From contig JABLXP010000002.1 of the NCBI GenBank assembly GCA_013178045.1, forward strand, positions 1 to 64,000: a DNA stretch of 64,000 bases. The letters are read 5' to 3'. The position numbers and the translations under genes are program-made. Source of the stretch: Bacillota bacterium. Lineage in GTDB: Bacteria > Bacillota > Ch66. The notes below the pieces were generated by a model. That model saw nothing but the letters and a program-made list of their open reading frames with translations. It did no database searches and was not told the DNA's origin. Numbering within the stretch: position 1 is the first letter of the stretch; the number at the start of each line of letters is the position of its first letter. Shown in pieces: positions 44,460 to 52,506 of this stretch.

Positions 44460-46577
44460 TTGAAGGTGAAGGACGTAATGACCCGTGATCCGATCACCCT
44501 GGACACTCGAATGAACATCCGAGAGGCAGCGCGTATCCTGAGCGAACACAGCATTGATGGAGCGCCGGTAATAGAAGACGGGTGTATAAAAGGGATTTTT
44601 ACCAAGAGCCATGTCCTGCGCGCGGTTGCCAGTGGTATTGACCTGCAGCAGACTTTGGTCAGAGAGGTCATGACCCAAAATGTGGTGACTATTTCTCCTG
44701 AAGTTACTTGCGAAGAGGCGGCACAAGCTAATTTTGGCCGGTTGCCGGTAGTGGATGAACAGGGAAAACTGGTGGGCATTTTAACCGTGTCTGACCTCTT
44801 GCGGGCTTTTGAGGCCGAAAACAAGGACACCCTGACCAAACTGAACACAATTCTCAATTCGACGTATAACGCCATTATCGCCGTAAATAAGGAAGGCGTG
44901 ATCGAAATTTTCAATCTGGCGGCCGAACGGCTTACCGGGGTGAAGGCCGAAGAGGCGATCGGACTGCGAATCGATCAGATTTTCCCCAACACCGGGATTT
45001 ATGAGCAGTTGCAGACGGAGAAAGCCCAGTACAGCCAGAAACTGATTTACCATGACCGGAAATTGCTCAGCAATCGTACCCCGATTATCGTGGACGGAGA
45101 GATTATCGGGGCAGTGGCGGTCCTTCAGGACATGTCTGATTTGGAGAGCATTTCGAAGGAACTGGCGGCGACTAAGGAACTGAGCCACGAACTGGAAGCG
45201 ATTATTGAGTCATCTTTTGACGGGATCTACGTCACGGATGGTCGCGGGAAGACGTTGCGGGTCAACCGGGCGTATGAGCGCTTAACCGGGGTCAAAAGGG
45301 AAGAAGTGCTCGGGAAAACCATGCGCGAATTAGTTGACGCGGGAGTGTATTCTCAGTCGGTTTCTCTGCTGGTGCTGGAGGAGAAGAAGCCAGTCACAAT
45401 TACCCAGAAGGTGATTACCGGTAAGAGTGTGCTGGTTACTGGCAATCCGATTTTTGACCAGAATGGTAAAATCTTTCGAGTGGTTACCAATGTCCGCGAC
45501 ATTACGGAGTTGAACGAACTGCGGCGTCAGCTCGAACAGGCGCAGGAAATGGAAAAATGGTACCACTTGGAACTGAAACAGCTCCGCAGCGCGATTAATT
45601 CACAGTGCGATGCAGTGGCGGTAAGTGAGCCGATGAAAGAGGTAGTGCAACTGGCGACGCGCGTCAGCACGGTGGACGCCACGATCTTGATCCTGGGCGA
45701 ATCAGGGGTCGGTAAAGAAGTGGTCGCGAAGATTATCCACAAGAACAGCCGCCGTAAGAACGGTCCATTTATCAAAGTGAATTGCGGTGCCATACCCGAG
45801 CAACTCCTCGAATCAGAGTTGTTCGGGTATGAGGGGGGTGCCTTCACCGGGGCGAAGAAAGAAGGAAAAGCGGGGCTCTTTGAGCTGGCCAACCGCGGGA
45901 CGCTGTTTTTAGATGAAATCGGGGAATTATCGCTTAATCTTCAGGTCAAACTGCTGCGTGTCCTGGCTGAGCGGGAGATCATGCGGGTTGGTGGCGGGAA
46001 ACCCATTCCTGTTGATGTCCGCATTGTTGTAGCTACCAATCGCGATTTAGAGGACATGGTAAAGCGCGGCTTGTTCCGCGAAGACCTGTATTACCGGCTC
46101 AATGTCGTGCCGATTGTCATTCCGCCGTTGCGGGAGAGAAAAGAGGATATTCCCTCGCTGGCCCTCCATTTTCTCAACCAGTTCAACTCGCACTACGGAC
46201 TGCAAAAAAAGCTGTCCTATGAGGTGTTGGAGCGCCTGATGCTTTATGATTGGCCTGGCAACATCCGTGAACTGAAAAACGTGGTCGAACGGATGGTGGT
46301 AACCACGACAGATGACCTGCTTGGCGTGGAACACCTGCCGAAATATCTGGGTAGCGAGACCAGTAAAAATGATGCCCGCATCAGTGTCAAGGGCGTGATG
46401 CCCCTCAACGACGCGATTGAGGAAGTAGAAAAACAGATTATTCAAAATGCGTTGAAGAAACACAAAACCAGCCGCAAGATGGCGGCCGTCCTGGGAGTTA
46501 ATCAGTCGACGATTGTCCGGAAGATCAATAAATATGGTTTTAAGTTAAGTGATGCACAGTTGCCAGGGGCGATGTAA
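44460..46577 (+). CDS. Sigma-54-dependent activator with CBS pair and two PAS domains
   Basis: A 705-aa enhancer-binding protein. Domains in order: two CBS motifs (residues 1-120, KVKDVMTRDPITLDT and VREVMTQNVVTISPE); PAS 1 (about 125-235); PAS 2 (about 250-355, SSFDGIYVTDGRGKTLRVN); AAA+ core (about 385-630) with Walker A GESGVGKE near 415 and the sigma-54 contact motif GAFTGA near 460; and a Fis/TyrR-type helix-turn-helix at the C-terminus (SRKMAAVLGVNQSTIVRKINKYG). CBS pairs often bind adenylates and PAS domains bind small ligands. TTG 44460 follows AAGGAGGG. It lies just upstream of the sigma-54 promoter at 46819 and very likely activates it. Confidence 0.92.
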   Translation: MKVKDVMTRDPITLDTRMNIREAARILSEHSIDGAPVIEDGCIKGIFTKSHVLRAVASGIDLQQTLVREVMTQNVVTISPEVTCEEAAQANFGRLPVVDEQGKLVGILTVSDLLRAFEAENKDTLTKLNTILNSTYNAIIAVNKEGVIEIFNLAAERLTGVKAEEAIGLRIDQIFPNTGIYEQLQTEKAQYSQKLIYHDRKLLSNRTPIIVDGEIIGAVAVLQDMSDLESISKELAATKELSHELEAIIESSFDGIYVTDGRGKTLRVNRAYERLTGVKREEVLGKTMRELVDAGVYSQSVSLLVLEEKKPVTITQKVITGKSVLVTGNPIFDQNGKIFRVVTNVRDITELNELRRQLEQAQEMEKWYHLELKQLRSAINSQCDAVAVSEPMKEVVQLATRVSTVDATILILGESGVGKEVVAKIIHKNSRRKNGPFIKVNCGAIPEQLLESELFGYEGGAFTGAKKEGKAGLFELANRGTLFLDEIGELSLNLQVKLLRVLAEREIMRVGGGKPIPVDVRIVVATNRDLEDMVKRGLFREDLYYRLNVVPIVIPPLRERKEDIPSLALHFLNQFNSHYGLQKKLSYEVLERLMLYDWPGNIRELKNVVERMVVTTTDDLLGVEHLPKYLGSETSKNDARISVKGVMPLNDAIEEVEKQIIQNALKKHKTSRKMAAVLGVNQSTIVRKINKYGFKLSDAQLPGAM

Positions 46578-46674
46578 TGCAGCATCGGAGTTGGTGAGTT
46601 GAGTGCTGGTAGTTTAGGGGATACCGCGACGGGAAATTGCTATCCGGATTGATGAATTCAGGCATCACTGTATG

Positions 46675-46689
46675 TTTGGCCAAGCCAAA
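46675..46689. promoter_or_regulatory. Candidate activator-binding inverted repeat 1
   Basis: TTTGGC-CAA-GCCAAA, a perfect 15-nt dyad about 130-145 nt upstream of the -24 box of the abfD promoter. Position fits a sigma-54 enhancer site. It could also simply be part of the regulator's 3' end. Confidence 0.35.
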
Positions 46690-46699
46690 AGCGTCTAAC

Positions 46700-46727
46700 G
46701 ACGGGAAAGGATTCTTCCTTTCCCGTC
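46700..46727 (+). terminator. Hairpin after the activator gene
   Basis: Perfect 12-bp arms GACGGGAAAGGA (46700-46711) / TCCTTTCCCGTC (46716-46727) with a 4-nt loop. Only a short A/T tail follows, so termination may be partial. Confidence 0.65.
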
Positions 46728-46747
46728 AATTTGTGTTGAGGCAAATT
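46728..46747. promoter_or_regulatory. Candidate activator-binding inverted repeat 2
   Basis: AATTTG (46728-46733) and CAAATT (46742-46747) separated by 8 nt, 72-91 nt upstream of the -24 element. Centre spacing of 14 nt differs from classical NtrC sites; tentative. Confidence 0.3.
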
Positions 46748-46818
46748 ACAGCGAGAAGGGCGATAATGGATGGAATGATAGACTAACTTTTGTTGACTGG
46801 CCAGAAACGTCATATCGA

Positions 46819-46835
46819 TTGGCACGATTATTGCT
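46819..46835 (+). promoter_or_regulatory. Sigma-54 (-24/-12) promoter of the abfD operon
   Basis: TTGGCAC (46819-46825), five nucleotides, then TTGCT (46831-46835). Both the conserved GG and GC dinucleotides and the spacing match the sigma-54 consensus. It lies 107 nt before abfD, immediately downstream of a sigma-54 activator gene. Confidence 0.88.
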
Positions 46836-46941
46836 TACTAATTCTTAGGGAGCGCTCGAACATTGATCCCTTTGCATGGAACTACTGTAACCCTGGCAAT
46901 GATCTGGTACCAGAAAGTAAAAAATTGAGGAGGGATTTTCC

Positions 46942-48393
46942 ATGGCTTTAAAAACCCCGGAACAGTATCTGAATAGTCTGCGGCAGCTAAAACGGAAAAT
47001 TTATGTCATGGGAGAATTGGTTGAGAACCCGGTTGACCATCCGATTATTCGTCCGTCAATTAATTCTGTGGCGATGACCTATGAACTGGCCTTCGACCCC
47101 GAGTATGAGGACCTGATGACCTGCACTTCCAGTTTGACTGGTGAGAAGATTAATCGGTTTAATCATCTGCACCAGAGCACTGATGATCTGATCAAAAAAG
47201 TTAAGATGCAGCGGTTGCTGGGACAGAAAACTGGGGCGTGCTTCCAGCGCTGTGTGGGGATGGATGCGTTTAACGCGGTATACAGCACCACTTACGAGAT
47301 GGACCAGAAGCTGGGGACGAAGTACCATGAACATTTCAGAGAGTTTTTACGGTACGTGCAGGAAAACGACCTGGTGGTTGATGGGGCGATGACTGACCCG
47401 AAGGGTGACCGGGGGTTGAGCCCCAGCGAACAGGCTGATCCCGATTTGTACTTGCGGGTGGTGGAAAAGCGGGAAGATGGTATCGTGGTTTGTGGTGCCA
47501 AGGCCCACCAAACCGGCATGGTTAACTCGCACGAGATTCTGGTGATGCCCACAATTTCCATGACCGAGCAAGATAAAGCATATGCAGTGGCCTTTGCTGT
47601 CCCGACAGATGCGGAAGGGATCATTTACATCTATGGACGTCAGTCGTGTGATACCCGCAAGCTCGAGAACGGGAGCATTGACGTGGGTAATGCTAAATTT
47701 GGCGGTCAGGAAGTGTTGACGATCTTTGACCACGTTTTTGTTCCCTGGGAACGGGTTTTTATGTGCGGAGAATGGCAATTCTCCGGCATGCTGGTTGAAC
47801 GATTCGCGGGGTACCACCGGCAGAGTTACGGGGGTTGTAAAGTCGGGGTCGGCGATGTTTTAATCGGGGCGACTGCTGTGGCGGCTGACTATAATGGAGC
47901 GGCGAAAGCTTCCCACATCAAGGATAAATTGATTGAAATGATCCACTTGAACGAAACCCTGTATGCCTGTGGTATTGCTTGCTCAGCTGAAGGTAGAAAA
48001 ACAGCATCGGGAAACTACCTGATTGACCTACTGTTAGCCAATGTCTGCAAACAGAACGTGACCCGGTTCCCGTTTGAGATCGCCCGCCTGGCGCAGGATA
48101 TCGCCGGTGGAATTATTGGTACCATGCCATCTGAACGCGATCTCCATCACCCTGAGATTGGCAAGTATGTAGACAAATACCTGCGCGGTGTGGCCAATGT
48201 ACCTACGGAAAATAGAATGCGGATCATGCGGCTGATTGAAAATTTAACCATGGGCAGTGCTGCTGTGGGTTATTTGACAGAATCAATGCACGGCGCTGGC
48301 TCGCCGCAAGCTCAGCGAATTATGATTGCCCGTCAGGGTAACCTCGAGCACAAGAAAAAGCTGGCGAAAGAGCTGGCTGGGGTTCAAGAATAA
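46942..48393 (+). CDS. abfD: 4-Hydroxybutyryl-CoA dehydratase / vinylacetyl-CoA isomerase
   Basis: AbfD dehydrates 4-hydroxybutyryl-CoA to crotonyl-CoA by a ketyl-radical mechanism using FAD and an unusual [4Fe-4S] cluster. The 483-aa protein keeps all four cluster ligands: Cys100 and Cys104 (GACFQRC), His292 and Cys299 (YHRQSYGGC), matching C99, C103, H292 and C299 of the Clostridium aminobutyricum enzyme. The N-terminal EQYLNSLR and FAD-domain AKAHQTGMVNSHE segments are also typical. Start ATG 46942 follows GAGGAGGG. Lead gene of the sigma-54-driven operon. The reaction is reversible, but the neighbouring CoA-transferase favours degradation. Confidence 0.96.
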   Translation: MALKTPEQYLNSLRQLKRKIYVMGELVENPVDHPIIRPSINSVAMTYELAFDPEYEDLMTCTSSLTGEKINRFNHLHQSTDDLIKKVKMQRLLGQKTGACFQRCVGMDAFNAVYSTTYEMDQKLGTKYHEHFREFLRYVQENDLVVDGAMTDPKGDRGLSPSEQADPDLYLRVVEKREDGIVVCGAKAHQTGMVNSHEILVMPTISMTEQDKAYAVAFAVPTDAEGIIYIYGRQSCDTRKLENGSIDVGNAKFGGQEVLTIFDHVFVPWERVFMCGEWQFSGMLVERFAGYHRQSYGGCKVGVGDVLIGATAVAADYNGAAKASHIKDKLIEMIHLNETLYACGIACSAEGRKTASGNYLIDLLLANVCKQNVTRFPFEIARLAQDIAGGIIGTMPSERDLHHPEIGKYVDKYLRGVANVPTENRMRIMRLIENLTMGSAAVGYLTESMHGAGSPQAQRIMIARQGNLEHKKKLAKELAGVQE

Positions 48394-48414
48394 CTGATGT
48401 GGAGGGGGAGTACG

Positions 48415-48711
48415 GTGCGTTGTCTGGTCGATGAAGTGATTACCAGTCAGATTCGGCCCTGGTTGCAGGCTGATGGTGGCGATATCGAGCTGATTGAGGT
48501 AGCCACCGATGGTACGGTTAAAGTCAGACTGATGGGAAGATGCAGCAACTGCCCGGCCTCCCAGTTTACGCTGGAAAATCTGGTTGAAACAGTCCTGATG
48601 GAAAAGGTGCCGGGGGTAACCCGGGTAGTGACGGTGGTGCAGACTGTCAGTGATGATTTGATTCAAGATGCCCTGAAGATTCTACGCAAGGGGCAGGTCT
48701 GGGAAGCATGA
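48415..48711 (+). CDS. NifU-like C-terminal domain Fe-S scaffold
   Basis: A 98-aa protein of the NifU C-terminal (Nfu) family: IRPWLQADGGDIELIEVATDGTVKVRLMGRCSNCPASQFTLENLVETVL, with the cluster-binding CxxC near residues 43-46. The typical C-terminal motif is followed by a 20-residue helical tail. GTG 48415 lies 6 nt after GGAGGGGG. Located between abfD and the CoA-transferase, it may build or repair the labile AbfD cluster. It shares the ATGA overlap with the next gene. Confidence 0.88.
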   Translation: MRCLVDEVITSQIRPWLQADGGDIELIEVATDGTVKVRLMGRCSNCPASQFTLENLVETVLMEKVPGVTRVVTVVQTVSDDLIQDALKILRKGQVWEA

Positions 48712-49076
48712 AGCAGATCGGTGTCAAATACTGTGGTGGCTGCAATCCTCAGATTAACCGGGCCAAAATAGTGCAAGAAGTGGGGCAACGGTTGCCCGAA
48801 AATTACCGCTTGGTCAACGGCCCGCCGCAGCGGGAATGGGAGGCCGCCATCTTAGTGTGTGGCTGTCCGGTGGCCTGCGCTGACCGCCTGGAGACCAGGA
48901 AGTTGGCGCGGCGCTGGATCCTGGTAAGCGGACCCATGGTTGATTTGTTCCCTGTACCTGTAGACCAGGTGGCCAGCGTGATCGCGAGCAAAATATTACA
49001 AATGACATACCAGAAAGAGGAGGCTTCGCATGAATTGGCAGGAATATTATCAACAACGTCTCGTGACAGCAGCTGA
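48708..49076 (+). CDS. Small cysteine-rich protein of unknown function
   Basis: A 122-aa protein that I cannot assign to a named family. It opens with YCGGC (Cys9, Cys12), then has a second cysteine cluster VCGCPVACA (Cys51, Cys53, Cys57), and ends with a short unstructured tail overlapping the next gene by 47 nt. The arrangement resembles thiol or metal-binding proteins. Position after the NifU-like gene suggests a part in Fe-S or metal delivery to AbfD; alternatively a redox function. Real coding is supported by overlapping starts and strong amino-acid character. Confidence 0.75.
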   Translation: MKQIGVKYCGGCNPQINRAKIVQEVGQRLPENYRLVNGPPQREWEAAILVCGCPVACADRLETRKLARRWILVSGPMVDLFPVPVDQVASVIASKILQMTYQKEEASHELAGILSTTSRDSS

Positions 49077-50316
49077 AGCGGTCAAAGTAGTGCAGTCAGG
49101 TGACCGGATCGTGTTGGGCCATGCCTGTGGTGAGCCACAGTTGCTGCCAACGGCCCTGGTAGAACGGGCAATAGAGCTCCAGGATGTGGAAATTGTGCAT
49201 ATGGTGGCGATGGGGCAAGCTCTTTACTGTGCTCCTGGTATGGAAAGACACTTTCGTCATAACTCCCTCTTTGTGGGTGGATCGACCCGGGCAGCCATAA
49301 ACGAAGGGCGAGGTGATTATACTCCTTGCTTCTTTTCTGAGGTGCCTCGGCTGTTCAGAGAAAAGGTTCTCCCAGTTGACGTGGCGATGATCCAGGTTTC
49401 GCCGCCAGACAAATTTGGTTTCTGCAGCCTGGGGGTATCAGTTGACTACACTAAACCACTGGTGGACTGCGCGGCGACGGTGCTGGCGGAAGTAAACCCG
49501 AATATGCCGCGAACCCTGGGCGATTCCTTTGTCCACGTCACAGAGATTGACTATTTTGTGCCTTCCGAACAACCCTTGATTGAATTGCCCCGCCCAAACA
49601 TTGGACCGGTTGAAGAAGCGATCGGCCGCCATATCGCCGGCCTGGTTGAAGATGGGTCAACCCTGCAGCTTGGCATCGGCGGGATCCCGGATGCAGTTTT
49701 AATGTTTTTGAAAGATAAGCACGACCTGGGGATCCATTCGGAGATGTTTTCGGATGGCGTGGTTGAATTGATCGAGGCCGGGGTCGTCAATTGCCGCAAG
49801 AAAACCCTGCACCCGGGCAAGGCAGTGGTGACTTTTCTGATGGGGACCCGCAAACTTTATGATTTTGTTCACCAGAATCCGATGGTGGCCATGTACCCGG
49901 TTGATTATGTGAACGACCCTTTTGTCATCAGCCAGAACGACAAAATGGTAGCAATTAATTCCGCGCTGCAGGTTGACCTGATGGGGCAGGTCTGTGCTGA
50001 CACCATCGGTCCACGGCAGTACAGCGGCGTGGGTGGACAAATAGACTTTGTCCGTGGGGCAGCCCGTTCGAAGGGGGGCAAATCGATCATTGCTCTGCCG
50101 TCGACAGCAGCCGGCGGTAAGGTGTCGCGTATTGTCACACAACTGGATGCCGGGGCCGCTGTGACGACGTCCCGGAATGATGTGCATTATGTGGTGACGG
50201 AGTACGGAGTAGCGGACTTACGAGGCAAGACCCTGCGCGAAAGGGCGGAAGCATTAATTAGTATTGCCCATCCTGACTTTCGCGAAGAACTGAGGAAAGG
50301 GATGCGGCGGGTATAA
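49030..50316 (+). CDS. abfT: 4-Hydroxybutyrate CoA-transferase
   Basis: A 428-aa class I CoA-transferase of the acetyl-CoA hydrolase/transferase family. It transfers CoA from acetyl-CoA to 4-hydroxybutyrate. The catalytic glutamate is Glu238 in GIHSEMFSDG, the same number and context as in the Clostridium aminobutyricum enzyme. LQLGIGGIPDAV and the C-terminal YVVTEYGVADLRGKTLRERA are family hallmarks. Start ATG 49030 follows AAAGAGGAGG. The product is the direct substrate of AbfD in this operon. Confidence 0.93.
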   Translation: MNWQEYYQQRLVTAAEAVKVVQSGDRIVLGHACGEPQLLPTALVERAIELQDVEIVHMVAMGQALYCAPGMERHFRHNSLFVGGSTRAAINEGRGDYTPCFFSEVPRLFREKVLPVDVAMIQVSPPDKFGFCSLGVSVDYTKPLVDCAATVLAEVNPNMPRTLGDSFVHVTEIDYFVPSEQPLIELPRPNIGPVEEAIGRHIAGLVEDGSTLQLGIGGIPDAVLMFLKDKHDLGIHSEMFSDGVVELIEAGVVNCRKKTLHPGKAVVTFLMGTRKLYDFVHQNPMVAMYPVDYVNDPFVISQNDKMVAINSALQVDLMGQVCADTIGPRQYSGVGGQIDFVRGAARSKGGKSIIALPSTAAGGKVSRIVTQLDAGAAVTTSRNDVHYVVTEYGVADLRGKTLRERAEALISIAHPDFREELRKGMRRV

Positions 50317-50361
50317 TTATCTCCACGTTGCCTGTAAATATGCTACAAAAAAGGGGGTGAC

Positions 50362-50412
50362 TTGGAACAGGAGTTAAAGAAAGGGCCTACTTTTTCCACC
50401 TTTGTTCATTAA
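50362..50412 (+). CDS. Possible 16-codon leader ORF
   Basis: TTG 50362 lies 4-5 nt after AAGGGGGTGA and starts MEQELKKGPTFSTFVH before TAA 50410. It ends 58 nt before the permease start. It could be a translated leader affecting permease expression or chance. Codon use is unremarkable. Confidence 0.25.
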   Translation: MEQELKKGPTFSTFVH

Positions 50413-50470
50413 CCATAAGGTTCGTATTATTAATTTTAAACTGATTTAAACTAAAATGGAGGGTAAATGA

Positions 50471-51856
50471 ATGGACTGGGTTAAAAGAAGACCTAATGGT
50501 GTTGAATCTCCCTACTGGCCGGTCGGACCGTTTAAGATGCGGCTACCAGGGATCCACTACCGGTGGGAATGGCCAGATTTTATTCAGGGTCTGGATATGT
50601 GCGCGGTGTGTTTATCCATTATTCCCGTGCTCCAGGATTCGCTTGGCATGCCATTTGAGGTTGCCCTGGCGATTGTGGTTTTGAACGGTATTCTGTACTG
50701 CTTTCATGCCTGGTTGGGTGACCCGGTCGTACCTGGCTGGGTTACACCGGCGATCCCGTTGCTAATCGCTTACGTGGGCACGTTTCCCGCTGGACCGGCC
50801 CGGATGCATGCTCTGATCGCCTTTGAGTTGACCTTGGGGATCTGGTGTCTCTTTCTGGGGATTACCGGCCTGGCGAACAAGGTCATTTCATCGATTCCAC
50901 GTGCTATCAAGGCAGGGGTTATCCTGGGCGCGGGCGTAGGGGCGATCAACCTCATCTTCCAAAAAGGTGGCCGGTTTGATATGTTCCCGCTGACCATCAC
51001 GATTTGTATCGGTTTTGCCTTCTACATGATGTATTCGTCAAAGTTCAAGCAATTGGCCGAGCGTAACCCGATCGCGAAAACGTTGTCTAATCTGGGAATC
51101 CTACCAGCGATACTATTAGCGGTCATTGTCGCGCCGCTCGTGGGTGAAGGGCCGTGGCCACAGATTCAGTGGGGCTTTTCTCAGCCAGACTTTGGTCGGT
51201 TGTGGACAGACTGGGTACCTTGGGGCACGCTGGGGTGGCCAAGCTGGGACATGTACCTTAAATCGCTCCCGATGGTGTTAGCAGCCTACATCGTTATATT
51301 TGGTGATGCTGTGCAATGTCAGGCGATTATCCGGGACGCCCAGCAGGAGCGGCCTGATGAACCGGTTGATTACAACCCCAACCGAACCCATCTGATCGTG
51401 GGAATCAGAAACAGTGTCATGAGTATTTTTGGTCCGGATATTTCGATGTGTGGGCCAATCTGGGCAGCTATGACGGTCGTGACCTACGAGCGGTGGAAAA
51501 AAGGCCGCGAGTCGATGGACAGCATCCTCGGCGGAGTTGGCTCCTTCCGCTTTGGGACTTTGACTGGGTACTTCCTTCTGCCCATTGTCAGTATTGTTAA
51601 GCCGATTTTGGCGGTGGCCATGGCCTCGACCATGTTGATCCAGGGCTTTGTCTCGGTCTATGTCGGGGTTAGAGAGGCCCGGAGCCTAAGAGATCTGGGA
51701 ATTGCTGGTATTGTGGGGGGCGTCTTGCTGGCCAAAGGGGCAGCCTATGGATTTGCCGCTGGAATTGTGCTCTGTCTTCTCTTCTACGGTCGGAATTTCT
51801 TCAAGGGTGATGTAGAATCGGCTCCGATCTGGGCAGATCAGCATGCCAGTGTGTAA
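50471..51856 (+). CDS. Uncharacterised NCS2-like permease
   Basis: A 461-aa membrane protein with about 11-12 hydrophobic segments. Features such as the helix-breaking VPGWVTPAIPLLIAYVGTFPAG, the GVILGAGVGAINLIF segment and the IFGPDISMCGPIWAAMTVVTYERW stretch suggest the UraA/xanthine-permease (NCS2) or related fold. No nucleobase-specific signature is visible. It sits last in the 4-hydroxybutyrate group, so uptake of 4-hydroxybutyrate or a similar carboxylate is the simplest guess. ATG 50471 follows GGAGGG. Substrate is not determinable here. Confidence 0.6.
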   Translation: MDWVKRRPNGVESPYWPVGPFKMRLPGIHYRWEWPDFIQGLDMCAVCLSIIPVLQDSLGMPFEVALAIVVLNGILYCFHAWLGDPVVPGWVTPAIPLLIAYVGTFPAGPARMHALIAFELTLGIWCLFLGITGLANKVISSIPRAIKAGVILGAGVGAINLIFQKGGRFDMFPLTITICIGFAFYMMYSSKFKQLAERNPIAKTLSNLGILPAILLAVIVAPLVGEGPWPQIQWGFSQPDFGRLWTDWVPWGTLGWPSWDMYLKSLPMVLAAYIVIFGDAVQCQAIIRDAQQERPDEPVDYNPNRTHLIVGIRNSVMSIFGPDISMCGPIWAAMTVVTYERWKKGRESMDSILGGVGSFRFGTLTGYFLLPIVSIVKPILAVAMASTMLIQGFVSVYVGVREARSLRDLGIAGIVGGVLLAKGAAYGFAAGIVLCLLFYGRNFFKGDVESAPIWADQHASV

Positions 51857-52002
51857 TTGGGTGAGCAAGCATACTATGGACATTTAAAATACCACGGCAG
51901 AATGTATATTCACCAATTTTATGTTATGTCAAAGCAGGCAAATTTAACAAGAAAATACAAAGGTATTTTCATTACTGGGTGTGCTTTTCTAAACATGAGT
52001 GG

Positions 52003-52047
52003 TTTGTGAGAAAATGAGGCCTATAAGTGGCCACATTTTCTCACAAA
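52003..52047. repeat. Near-perfect 45-nt palindrome
   Basis: Arms of 19 nt: 52003-52021 (TTTGTGAGAAAATG-A-GGCC) and 52029-52047 (GGCC-A-CATTTTCTCACAAA), with a single A/A mismatch and a 7-nt loop. It could form a very stable hairpin on either strand. It may serve as a terminator between the permease and the Mrp operon, although the flanking T-run is poor, or be a remnant of a mobile repeat or a dyad operator. Confidence 0.75.
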
Positions 52048-52211
52048 ATCAACTTCTAAATACAGTAACTATTTGGTTGTTAAATTAGTTGATAGACAGA
52101 AAAAGATACTCTAGTGTATAATTATTCAAAATACCTCCGAGCCAAGATCTTGTATTAATTAAGTGTATGTGTCCACTTATTTTTAAATATTATGGCATTT
52201 TTCTAGTTATC

Positions 52212-52239
52212 TTGACAGATTTTAATGCTGTGTTATAAA
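52212..52239 (+). promoter_or_regulatory. Candidate sigma-A promoter of the Mrp operon
   Basis: TTGACA (52212-52217), 16 nt, TATAAA (52234-52239). A perfect -35 and near-perfect -10. It would give a leader of about 260 nt before mnhE. Confidence 0.6.
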
Positions 52240-52506
52240 ATAATTATTGAGCCATTTACTTGGCTTTACTGCATAAAATCTACAATATTATTCTCATATC
52301 TCTAAGTATACATTTTTAATTATTTATCGAGAGTTAACGCCAACTGAAAAGATATGCCCAATAGATATGCCATCTCTTTTTAATACTAATCGTAGCCTTG
52401 ATTATTGCAAATCCTATTCTTAATTAATACTGCAGAGCAAAAATGGCTACATAGTGATAAGGGATGGTTTATACATTATTTAAGATAATAAATTGGGGGA
52501 TAGGAT

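Larger units (their letters stand above)
51857..52506. other. 650-nt A/T-rich intergenic region
   Basis: No convincing gene on either strand. It contains the long inverted repeat at 52003-52047, a promoter pair at 52212-52239, small dyad AGCCA/TGGCT near 52249-52264, and a direct repeat AGATATGCC (about 52350-52371) followed by CTCTTTTT. The base composition is much more A/T-rich than the abf genes and similar to the Mrp operon that follows. Confidence 0.7.
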
